From: PMNU01 sp035480575
GTDB lineage: Bacteria; Patescibacteriota; Saccharimonadia; Saccharimonadales; UBA4665
DNA length: 64,000 nucleotides
Direction: 5' to 3'
Assembly: GCA_035480575.1 (NCBI GenBank)
Contig: DATIHR010000023.1
Span: 62,001 to 126,000 of the forward strand
The notes under the pieces are model-generated. The model saw only the letters and a program-made list of their open reading frames with translations, searched no databases and was not told the DNA's origin. The position numbers and the translations under genes are program-made. Every line of letters starts with the position of its first letter. The stretch's first letter is position 1. Positions 51,882 to 59,737 of the stretch are shown here, piece by piece.

Positions 51882-52949
51882 ATGTCTGTAGTGCGGGCAG
51901 AAGGCATTGGGGCCGAGCGTTCCTTACCAGGTATTCGTACGGTGCGGCTTGATATTGCAGAAATCCTAGCGCATACGGATCCTTTTGCGCCGGTAGCGCC
52001 CCGGATATTCGATATTGAGGCAATTGGTTTTTGCCCATATCGTTGCGGCTTTTGTTATGGGCCAGAACACGCTATCAAGGGCGAGCTGAACGCTGAATCC
52101 CTTGCCGATATATCAGTATTATTTACGTCGCTCGGAACGGAACGATTTGTGGTCACAGGTGGGGAGCCACTTTTACGCCGGGATATCGGTACTATCATCG
52201 ACAATATACCGCAGGCGCATTCGGACTCCTGCGAAGCGCCAGTGGGTGTGACGTTATCGACTACTGGCTACGGACTACTTACGAAGCACACAGGTGTTTT
52301 AGAAAGCCTGAATAAGCGGCGAGTATCCGAAGTTGGCCTGCCGGTGCACGGCCATAATTCTGAACTGCACAACATGATGATGCCGACAATTAATACTGCT
52401 AATGACAATAATCAAAGTTTGTTCCAGTCCATCGAGGTATTGCTTGCCAACCAAATGCAGTACCCAAATATTTTATCCAAGCTGCGTACCGTCGCCACTA
52501 GCCTGAATCAAAATCATCTTCATTTAATACCTGACATGTTGGCTCGCCACGGTGTAGATTTAGCCAGAATTGCCTGGAAGGTGTATCAAGTTAATGATTT
52601 TATAGGGCCGCGTTTAGATGCTATTACTACTGATCACTGGCAGCTTGGCAATCGACGCTTTGCACTAGTTGCGGATTATTTACACAGGCATTTCGACAGC
52701 TGGTTTCAATCTGTCGATTGCCAGCCGGCTACTGATTCGGCCGAGCGCTATATGTTTCTGAGCCCCCGGGGTGTATTGCGAGTGATCAAAGCGGACAATT
52801 ATGGCAATCCGGAAGAGGTGGAAGTCGGCAACCTTGTAACAGATCCTCTGCAAACCATGGAGAAATTGACTCATTTTGACTATTTACCCATGAGGAACAT
52901 AGCAGATAGTGCTTTACGCCAGCTGTTGGTATATGAGCAGTGTCGGTGA
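51882..52949 (+). CDS. Radical SAM protein
   Basis: A 355-residue radical SAM enzyme. The [4Fe-4S] motif CPYRCGFC (Cys-x3-Cys-x2-Cys) lies near residue 50, with VVTGGEPLLRRD about 50 residues later, as in MoaA-like family members. There is no C-terminal SPASM cysteine cluster; only isolated cysteines near the end (VDCQPATD, YEQCR). ATG 51882 is preferred because TTGCTT (51846-51851), 18 bases, TATGAT (51870-51875) ends six bases before it; ATG 51858 is an alternative. No precursor peptide is adjacent. Substrate unknown. Confidence 0.85.
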   Translation: MSVVRAEGIGAERSLPGIRTVRLDIAEILAHTDPFAPVAPRIFDIEAIGFCPYRCGFCYGPEHAIKGELNAESLADISVLFTSLGTERFVVTGGEPLLRRDIGTIIDNIPQAHSDSCEAPVGVTLSTTGYGLLTKHTGVLESLNKRRVSEVGLPVHGHNSELHNMMMPTINTANDNNQSLFQSIEVLLANQMQYPNILSKLRTVATSLNQNHLHLIPDMLARHGVDLARIAWKVYQVNDFIGPRLDAITTDHWQLGNRRFALVADYLHRHFDSWFQSVDCQPATDSAERYMFLSPRGVLRVIKADNYGNPEEVEVGNLVTDPLQTMEKLTHFDYLPMRNIADSALRQLLVYEQCR

Positions 52950-52995
52950 TCGGGTCCCTAGCGAACAGATACCATAGGGGATACAATGAGGCCAT

Positions 52996-54762
52996 ATGGA
53001 TGCGGTAGAGGAAATTAAAAGTCGCTTAAGTATCGAGGACGTCGTGAGCCAATATGTGGAGCTAAAGCGTGCTGGCCGCAATTTTAAGGGCCTCAGCCCC
53101 TTCGGTAATGAACGTACGCCGAGCTTTATGGTTAGTCCGGAAAAGCAAATTTGGCATGATTTTTCGTCTGGCAAGGGCGGTAACATGTTCAGCTTTGTTA
53201 TGGAAATGGAAGGTTTGGATTTTAAGGGTGCCCTGGAGTTGCTCGCCAGAAAAGCCGGGGTCGACTTAGACCAATACCGTAAAGCTAGTGGTCCGTCGGG
53301 AAAGGACAAAGAGAGGCTGTATTCCGAGCTTGAACTAGCGGCAAAATTCTACCAAGCGCAGCTAGTAAATCAGACGGCCGTTGACTACATAGCAAAGAAG
53401 CGTAAGTTTACGAGAGCAACAGTGAAGGAATGGCTTCTTGGGTATAGCCCCAATGAAGGGGCTGCGCTATCAACGTTCCTGTCCAAAAGGAAATTCTCAG
53501 CTGAGGAGATAGAGAAAGCTGGCCTGGGGTCTCAGCGCTATGGTCGCCCGAGGGACATGTTCCGTGGAAGAATTATGATTCCATTGCAAGATCCGCAGGG
53601 AAGAGTTATTGGTTTCACTGCTCGTTTACTAGTAGACGATCCCGACGCTCCAAAATATATTAATACACCCCAAACGGTTTTATATGATAAGTCTCGTCAT
53701 GTCTTTGGCTTACATCTTGCTAAAGAAGCTATACGTAAAGCAAAGTATGTCGTGATTGCAGAGGGGAACTTGGATGTAATCTCAAGCCATCAGGCGGGTG
53801 TGCGCCACGTTGTGGCTACTGCTGGTACTGCTTTGACAGAACAGCATTTAAAGGCGCTGAGCCGTTTTACTGACGACATTAGACTCTGTTTTGACGCCGA
53901 CAGTGCGGGCATGAATGCAACAGAACGGGCAATTCCTATTGCTAATAAAGTTGGCGTTTCGCTCAGTATTATTACGATCCCAAGCGGTAAAGATCCTGAT
54001 GAGCTTATTAAGCAAGACGTATCTTTGTGGCAGGAAACAATTGAGAAAAAAGAAGATGTCCTTGACTGGCTTATTAGCAGGTACGCTTCTTTATCTGACC
54101 TGACGAGTGAAAAAGGTCGACGAGAATTTAGAAATGCGGTACTGAATTCGCTGCAAAGGCTAGAAAATTCCGGCGAGCAAGCACATTATGCCGACAGGAT
54201 TGCTAAAATTCTTAATTATCCATCATCTGATGCAATTATGGATGAGCTGAAGCTCATGAAGCGAGGTCAGAAAACATATGCCCCTACTACGAAGGCCGTA
54301 AAAAGGATACCGTCACGTGATGAGAAAGAGCTGAATGATTATCGCAAGCTTCAAAATGGCTTACTGTCTATAGTATTCATGCATCCAGCGATGCGCACTG
54401 GAGTGACTAATCTGAAACCATTTATGTTGCCGGACAAAGATGCGCAGAGCTTGCTACTGTTTTTGCAAGATAACCCTGATTTCGCCGGGGAGGCGTCCGA
54501 GGTTGAGTCTTTGCGTCCAATTGCTGACTATGTTAAAATAGTATCATTATTGTTTGAAGAGCTGTATCAGGACCTCGAGACCCAAGAGCTTCGTTACGAA
54601 GCCGCTCGATTGCAGGGAACACTGATAGACCGATTTGTAAAAACGCAAAAACAACGTATTGTGCGCGAAATGCAACATGCAGATGAAGCCCGCACAAACG
54701 AACTGCTAGAGATCGCAAAAAAATTAGATGACGTACTAAAAGCCTATAAGGGAGGTGCATAA
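52996..54762 (+). CDS. dnaG: DNA primase with degenerate zinc ribbon
   Basis: A 588-residue primase that makes RNA primers at the replication fork. The N-terminal zinc-binding domain is recognisable (RNFKGLSPFGNERTPSF, WHDFSSGKGGNMFSFV), but all four ligand positions of the CHC2 ribbon are changed: Ser34, Gly37, Asp55, Ser58. The catalytic TOPRIM core is intact (VIAEGNLDVISSHQAG, FDADSAGMNATER), and a C-terminal helicase-binding domain follows. It forms the dnaG-rpoD pair with the next gene. TACAAT (52982-52987) ends eight bases before the ATG. Confidence 0.94.
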   Translation: MDAVEEIKSRLSIEDVVSQYVELKRAGRNFKGLSPFGNERTPSFMVSPEKQIWHDFSSGKGGNMFSFVMEMEGLDFKGALELLARKAGVDLDQYRKASGPSGKDKERLYSELELAAKFYQAQLVNQTAVDYIAKKRKFTRATVKEWLLGYSPNEGAALSTFLSKRKFSAEEIEKAGLGSQRYGRPRDMFRGRIMIPLQDPQGRVIGFTARLLVDDPDAPKYINTPQTVLYDKSRHVFGLHLAKEAIRKAKYVVIAEGNLDVISSHQAGVRHVVATAGTALTEQHLKALSRFTDDIRLCFDADSAGMNATERAIPIANKVGVSLSIITIPSGKDPDELIKQDVSLWQETIEKKEDVLDWLISRYASLSDLTSEKGRREFRNAVLNSLQRLENSGEQAHYADRIAKILNYPSSDAIMDELKLMKRGQKTYAPTTKAVKRIPSRDEKELNDYRKLQNGLLSIVFMHPAMRTGVTNLKPFMLPDKDAQSLLLFLQDNPDFAGEASEVESLRPIADYVKIVSLLFEELYQDLETQELRYEAARLQGTLIDRFVKTQKQRIVREMQHADEARTNELLEIAKKLDDVLKAYKGGA

Positions 54763-54765
54763 CGC

Positions 54766-55902
54766 ATGCCGAAAGCCACAAAGAAACCAACTGCCGACAC
54801 AAAAACCGATTTAGAACAGGTCAAAAAAGACCTTGTTGCCAAAGCTAAAAAGGCAGGCGCCATTGACCAACGCGATATTACTGCCGCTATTCCCGACGCG
54901 CCCGAAAACGCCGATATTTTGGATAAGTTGTACACCGAGCTAGCTGACATGAATGTCCAGGTAACGACCTCGGCTGTACCGGTAGATGACGAGCCCGTCG
55001 AAATGAGCGACGAATGGGTCGCCGAAGACGGCGAAGAGGTTATAACCGAAGACCAACACTATCTGGACGATATAGCCGACGACAGCGTGCGGCTGTACCT
55101 GCGTGAAATTGGTAAGATCCCGCTACTGAACGCCGAAGAAGAACTAGCCCTGGCAAAGCGCGTTGTTGCCGGCGATAAAGACGCCAAAGACAAAATGGCC
55201 GAGGCGAACATGCGCCTTGTTGTGTCTATCGCGAAGCGCTATGTAGGGCGTGGTTTGGACTTATTGGACTTAATTCAAGAAGGCAATACCGGCCTACTAC
55301 GCGCTGTCGAAAAGTTCGACCCGGACAAGGGCTTCAAGTTTAGTACCTATGCCACCTGGTGGATTCGCCAGGCTATTACGCGTGCCATTGCCGACCAAGC
55401 CCGTACAATTCGTATTCCAGTACACATGGTAGAAACAATCAACAAACTGCTCCGTACGCAACGGCGCTTAACCCAAGAGCTGAACCGCGAGCCTACCAAC
55501 GAAGAAATTGCCGCAGCCATGGAAATCGAAGTCGACAAGGTAGAGCATATTATGAAGATTAAGCAGGACATTTCCTCGCTCGACGCTTCTATACGCGATG
55601 ACGAGGAAGAATCGGTACTGGCCGACTTTATTGAAGACGAAGACACTATAAGCCCGGAGGAGTCTGCAACCAACCAGCTGTTAAAAGAGCAGGTTAAAGA
55701 CATGCTGGCGGCCTTAACCGAGCGCGAGCAAAAGATTATTAAGCTGCGTTTTGGCCTGGAAGATGGCAAGCAGCATACGCTAGAAGAAGTAGGCCAAGAA
55801 TTTAGCGTGACCCGCGAACGTATCCGCCAAATCGAAGCGAAAGCTTTAGCCAAACTCCGCAAACACAAAGACGCCCGCAAACTCCACGACTACATCAAGT
55901 GA
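54766..55902 (+). CDS. rpoD: Primary sigma factor RpoD
   Basis: A 378-residue housekeeping sigma-70. An N-terminal Lys/Ala-rich and acidic region leads to region 1.2 (SVRLYLREIGKIPLL), region 2 (NMRLVVSIAKRYVGRGLDLL, KFSTYATWWIRQAITRAIAD), region 3, and region 4.2 with the standard helix-turn-helix (SVTRERIRQIEAKALAKLRK). GGGAGGTG lies about ten bases before the ATG, inside the dnaG end, and the spacing to dnaG is three bases. Confidence 0.96.
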   Translation: MPKATKKPTADTKTDLEQVKKDLVAKAKKAGAIDQRDITAAIPDAPENADILDKLYTELADMNVQVTTSAVPVDDEPVEMSDEWVAEDGEEVITEDQHYLDDIADDSVRLYLREIGKIPLLNAEEELALAKRVVAGDKDAKDKMAEANMRLVVSIAKRYVGRGLDLLDLIQEGNTGLLRAVEKFDPDKGFKFSTYATWWIRQAITRAIADQARTIRIPVHMVETINKLLRTQRRLTQELNREPTNEEIAAAMEIEVDKVEHIMKIKQDISSLDASIRDDEEESVLADFIEDEDTISPEESATNQLLKEQVKDMLAALTEREQKIIKLRFGLEDGKQHTLEEVGQEFSVTRERIRQIEAKALAKLRKHKDARKLHDYIK

Positions 55903-56152
55903 GCCTAGGCCTCACTTTCGTCATCCCGGACTAGATCCGGGATCCAATCAATAAGTCCTTCCTTTTTCCTTCATCACCCATACTATTGCCTACGTCAGTA
56001 GCTTCAATGTTACTTTTTTGTACCGAACGTAGGCTGCGGACTGGTGGTGGGGCTGATGTCTTATATGTGTTATCGACAACATAGCTTGTATGTGTGGGGA
56101 GTGTTTCGTACTATTCGCGCATCAAAGTAACAGGAATGCTCGGAGGGTACCC
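55903..56152. other. Intergenic region after rpoD
   Basis: 250 bases. The left part holds a half copy of the REP/MITE-like element. The rest has no gene; it ends with the GGAGGG ribosome-binding sequence of the small gene at 56153. A promoter for the downstream genes is expected here, but I see no clear pair of boxes. Confidence 0.4.
55919..55948. repeat. REP/MITE-like half element
   Basis: CGTCATCCCGGACTAGATCC with the following GGGATCC forms the left-end hairpin (CCCGGA with TCCGGG) of the 38240-38309 element. The right half is missing. It is placed 16 bases after the rpoD stop and may act as a transcript end. Confidence 0.7.
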
Positions 56153-56347
56153 ATGAACATTGCTATTGTGCCGCAAGCTAACGTAACGGTTCTGAACGAG
56201 GTTGCCCCGATTGTTATGTATGCCCTGGCGTTTGTATTGGCCCTGGGCGGTGTGTGGGCGGTAGCGGTTGCACAGTGCGGATGGGGACATGTGAACTTTA
56301 CGCAGGTGGATATTTGGAAGGGTCAAGTAAAGATCCAGTGCCGGTAG
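56153..56347 (+). CDS. Small single-helix protein upstream of an M50 peptidase
   Basis: A 64-residue protein from ATG 56153, five bases after a strong GGAGGG sequence. It has a hydrophobic helix at about residues 19-41 (IVMYALAFVLALGGVWAVAV) and a short polar tail with two cysteines (Cys43 in QCGWG, and the penultimate Cys63). Ten bases separate it from the protease gene. It could be a substrate or precursor of that protease, or a regulatory partner. I know no family for it. Confidence 0.6.
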   Translation: MNIAIVPQANVTVLNEVAPIVMYALAFVLALGGVWAVAVAQCGWGHVNFTQVDIWKGQVKIQCR

Positions 56348-56357
56348 CGTAAGAAGA

Positions 56358-57101
56358 GTGCGTGCTTTTTTACACCCCGATTTGCAGCTACGGGGTACGA
56401 CGCTGCGCGATACGCGACTGGATGCCAGTTATGTGTTAACGCCCGATGCTGCTTGGGTAATTGCGCAGCTAGGGCGGGAAAGCCGTACGGCTGTGCTTGC
56501 TGAACGGATTGTGCGACTAAAAGGCATTTCGCAGGCCGAAGCAACGACTGCTGTATATAGTACATGCGGGCAGCTTGGCCGTTTTGGCGGTTTGGACATT
56601 AGGCTGCACGCGCGCGATATAGGGCCGCGTTTATTTATATCTACGCGGTGGCGTGTCCGTCATCCCATGACGCTATTCGGCTATGCACGGAGTATGCTGC
56701 GAGCGTACGGTTGGCTATGCAGTATATGTACTGGCTTACTTTTGTTGGCCAGTGTTGCTATGGGTGGTACGTACATGTGGTCCATGCTGCTGTTGCTGGG
56801 CGTGGTTGCGTCGTGTGCGGTGCACGAAGCAGGGCATGCGGTGGCGGCCATGCGGATGCGCGTTCCTGCGGTGCTATTGTCTAGTGTCGGATACATGGCA
56901 CTCATGTATCACCGTATCAGCCGGCGGAGTACCCAGCTCATCGCGCTTGCGGGGCCCTTGAGTGTTGTGTTTGTGGCTGCTATAGGAGTAATGCTATGCG
57001 ATCAAGTACTCGTGCGCGTAGCGTTTTTGAGTATCGCGGGGCTGCATGCGCTGTGTTTATTGCCAATTTGCGCAGATGGCAATAGTATTTGGAGGCCATG
57101 A
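56358..57101 (+). CDS. M50-type membrane metallopeptidase with PqqD-like N-terminal domain
   Basis: A 247-residue protein starting with GTG. Residues about 20-85 resemble a PqqD-type peptide-chaperone domain (ASYVLTPDAAWVIAQLG, VLAERIVRLKGIS). Residues about 112-240 are membrane-embedded and carry HEAGH (156-160) and a distal LPICADG (about 235-241), the zinc pattern of M50 site-2-type proteases. Domains of this kind occur together in peptide-maturation (RiPP) systems. Together with the small gene just upstream it may form a peptide-processing unit; that is inference. Confidence 0.65.
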   Translation: MRAFLHPDLQLRGTTLRDTRLDASYVLTPDAAWVIAQLGRESRTAVLAERIVRLKGISQAEATTAVYSTCGQLGRFGGLDIRLHARDIGPRLFISTRWRVRHPMTLFGYARSMLRAYGWLCSICTGLLLLASVAMGGTYMWSMLLLLGVVASCAVHEAGHAVAAMRMRVPAVLLSSVGYMALMYHRISRRSTQLIALAGPLSVVFVAAIGVMLCDQVLVRVAFLSIAGLHALCLLPICADGNSIWRP

Positions 57102-57153
57102 ACCCACCAATAGGTCTACCAGTTTTACCCCTGTTGCTATACAATAGGAAGGA

Positions 57154-57762
57154 ATGAAGCGCGGCTTGCATATTATTGGTGTAGCTGGTACCAATGGTTC
57201 TGGCAAAGATACAATTGGGCATTTGTTGGCTGCGCACCACATGTACTGGTTTATATCGGTAACCGAAGTCTTGCGCGATGAGTGCCGTAAGCGCGGCTTG
57301 CCCGTAGAACGCGAACATTTGCGTGATATTAGTGCAGAGTGGCGCCGTGAATATGGCTACGGCGTGCTTGTCGATAAGGCGATTGATGCATTTAATGCCC
57401 TGCCTGATAAAAAGCAATACCGAGGTGTGGTTATGGCCTCGCTACGCAACCCACACGAAGCAGACCGGGTACACGAACTGGACGGTACTGTCCTGTGGGC
57501 TGATGCCGACCCAGAGGTTCGCTACAAGCGTATACAGGCGAATGCTGTGTACCGTGGTCGAGCAGGTGAGGATGCAAAAACGTACGAGCAATTCCTAGCC
57601 GAAGAAGCGGCCGAAATGCATGCTCCTAAAGGTGCCGACGAAGCTACTCTGGACATGGCGTCGGTTAAGGAACGTAGTGATGCTTTTGTAAGAAACAATT
57701 CCAGCGATATGGATGAGTTTGAGGCTGACTTATTGGCTGCACTTGGCCTTAAGAGGGTGTAG
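57154..57762 (+). CDS. P-loop nucleotide kinase-like protein
   Basis: A 202-residue P-loop protein. Walker A is GVAGTNGSGKDTIG (about residues 9-22). The next segment (FISVTEVLRDECRKRGLPVE, then REHLRDISAEWRREYG) fits deoxynucleoside-monophosphate or dephospho-CoA kinase-like enzymes, and RIQANAVYRGR looks like a lid. The exact substrate is not clear. TACAAT (57140-57145) ends eight bases before the ATG and GGAAGGA lies between them. It begins an apparent operon with the two isoprenoid genes. Confidence 0.75.
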   Translation: MKRGLHIIGVAGTNGSGKDTIGHLLAAHHMYWFISVTEVLRDECRKRGLPVEREHLRDISAEWRREYGYGVLVDKAIDAFNALPDKKQYRGVVMASLRNPHEADRVHELDGTVLWADADPEVRYKRIQANAVYRGRAGEDAKTYEQFLAEEAAEMHAPKGADEATLDMASVKERSDAFVRNNSSDMDEFEADLLAALGLKRV

Positions 57763-57773
57763 GGGCCTGAAAT

Positions 57774-58871
57774 ATGGACGCGTCGCTTTCTGCCGCTGCC
57801 TTCAAAAAGCGGCTTACCGGATATAAACAGCGCATTGACGACGATATCGCCGCCTACGCAGCGCGGTTGCACGATGCTACCGCCAAGGAATATGGCAGGG
57901 ATGTCCTAGAAGCCGAAACCGCCGTATTCTTAGATGTGCTGCAACGTGGTGGTAAGCGTATTCGTGGGGCGCTTACTATTGTGGGCTACGAAATGTGCGG
58001 TGGCACTAATACAAGTATGATCACGCAGGTGGCTCGAGCCATAGAAATGCTGCACACGTACATTTTAATGATTGATGACATTCAGGATCGATCGACACTC
58101 CGCCGTGGCAAGCCGACGGCTCATGAAATTATTGCCACCTACCACAAACAGCACCACCTAAAAGGCGATAGCGCCCATACCGGCATGAGTCTGGCACTTA
58201 TGTCGGCCATTGCCGGCGGCCACGCCGCACAAGCGCTGCTAGCAAATTTGGACGCGGATGCCGAGGCTCGTTTGAAGGCTATCAGCATATCGAACCGCAC
58301 GCTTGTTATAACTGCCCACGGCCAAACACTCGACATTATGAACGAGCTTGTTGCCCGGCCGAGTACCGAAAACATAGAACGGGTGCTGGAGTGGAAGACG
58401 GCCCTCTACACCATTATCAATCCGCTGCATGTCGGTATGGTGCTGGCCGGTGCCGATTGCAGCGCAACAGATGCTATTACACCGTTTGGCATGCATGCTG
58501 GTAAGGCGTTCCAAATTACCGATGACCTATTGGGCATTTTTGGCGACCAGAAAGAATTGGGCAAGGTGCCTGGTGACGACATTCGTGAAGGCAAGGGTAC
58601 GCTACTTGTTGCCTATGCGCTGCAGCACGCTTTACCTAAAGATCGTTTGTTTTTGGAAACATGTTTAGGTAGCCAGGTAAATGCGTCGCAGCTGGCCGAG
58701 TGCCGGGAAATTATGGAGCGCAGTGGCGCTGCCGCCTACGCCCGCAAGACAGCCAACAGGCACATTGCGCAGGCGCTCGACGCACTCGAGGCGGGCAAAC
58801 AGCATTGGAGCGCGGATGGCACGGCGTTTTTAACACATCTGGCTCGCGCACTCGCCGATAGGGTTAATTAG
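57774..58871 (+). CDS. Polyprenyl (geranylgeranyl) diphosphate synthase
   Basis: A 365-residue trans-isoprenyl diphosphate synthase. The first Asp-rich motif is LMIDDIQDRSTLRRG (DDxxD), the second FQITDDLLGIFGDQKELGK (DDxxG form), followed by GDDIREGKGTLLV. This arrangement is that of actinobacterial GGPP synthases. It would supply C20 (or longer) diphosphate to the phytoene synthase that follows two bases later. Confidence 0.9.
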   Translation: MDASLSAAAFKKRLTGYKQRIDDDIAAYAARLHDATAKEYGRDVLEAETAVFLDVLQRGGKRIRGALTIVGYEMCGGTNTSMITQVARAIEMLHTYILMIDDIQDRSTLRRGKPTAHEIIATYHKQHHLKGDSAHTGMSLALMSAIAGGHAAQALLANLDADAEARLKAISISNRTLVITAHGQTLDIMNELVARPSTENIERVLEWKTALYTIINPLHVGMVLAGADCSATDAITPFGMHAGKAFQITDDLLGIFGDQKELGKVPGDDIREGKGTLLVAYALQHALPKDRLFLETCLGSQVNASQLAECREIMERSGAAAYARKTANRHIAQALDALEAGKQHWSADGTAFLTHLARALADRVN

Positions 58872-58873
58872 CT

Positions 58874-59722
58874 ATGGATAAGGTTGAGGATACGATATTT
58901 AAGAACGGCAGCGCCACTTATTATTGGAGTTCGCAGCTATTTCCGCGCGAAGTCAGGCACGATGTACTGAGGCTATATAGTTTTTTGCGTGTAGCCGACG
59001 ATTATGTAGATGCCCGTCCGGCGCAACCGCATCATTTTGCGCTGCTGCATAGAGCCTGGGATCACGCCAAGAACGACCCACATTTTATAAGCGCGCCCGA
59101 GCCGGATGATACCGTTGACGAACGCGTTATAAAAAATATAGTCGGCCTGACCCGCACGCATGGATTTGATATCGCATGGGTAGAGGCTTTTTGGAATGCC
59201 ATGCAGGCCGATCTAGATGCCGCGCAGTACCAAGAACTTGATGACGTATTAGGGTATGTGCATGGGTCGGCAGAAGTTGTGGGTCTAATGATGGTTAAAA
59301 TTATGGGTCTTACACCCGCCTCGTACCAAACGGCCATGTTGCAGGGTAGGGCCATGCAGTGGATCAACTTTATACGGGATATTCAGGAAGATACCGAGAT
59401 GGGGCGTTGTTATTTTCCGCGCGCCGATTTTTCGGACTGTGGTCTAGTGTCGCTAAACGAGGCAGAAGCGCGCAAGAACCCGGCTGCGTTTAGGCGCTTA
59501 GTACGTCTAGAACTAAACCGCTATAAAAGCTGGCAGAACGAAGCTCGCCAGGGATTCGGTTTTGTGCCCGGCTTGCTGAGGCCGGCTCTTAAAACTGCCG
59601 TGGATATGTACGATTGGACAGCCGCTCAAATTGCAAAAGATCCATTTATTGTACTCGAACGCCAGGTTAAACCTGCTAAAAGCCAGGTGTTCCTGCGCGG
59701 TATTCGTAATCTAGCCCCTTAG
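58874..59722 (+). CDS. Phytoene/squalene synthase family enzyme
   Basis: A 282-residue head-to-head prenyl synthase. The motifs FLRVADDYVDARP (first Asp motif), YVHGSAEVVGLMM and QWINFIRDIQEDTEMGRCYF (second Asp motif) are complete; sequence style favours phytoene synthase (CrtB) over squalene synthase. It lies two bases after the GGPP synthase. A desaturase, cyclase or rhodopsin that would use the product is not in the window. Confidence 0.88.
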   Translation: MDKVEDTIFKNGSATYYWSSQLFPREVRHDVLRLYSFLRVADDYVDARPAQPHHFALLHRAWDHAKNDPHFISAPEPDDTVDERVIKNIVGLTRTHGFDIAWVEAFWNAMQADLDAAQYQELDDVLGYVHGSAEVVGLMMVKIMGLTPASYQTAMLQGRAMQWINFIRDIQEDTEMGRCYFPRADFSDCGLVSLNEAEARKNPAAFRRLVRLELNRYKSWQNEARQGFGFVPGLLRPALKTAVDMYDWTAAQIAKDPFIVLERQVKPAKSQVFLRGIRNLAP

Positions 59723-59737
59723 TGCTTGAGCTTCGGG

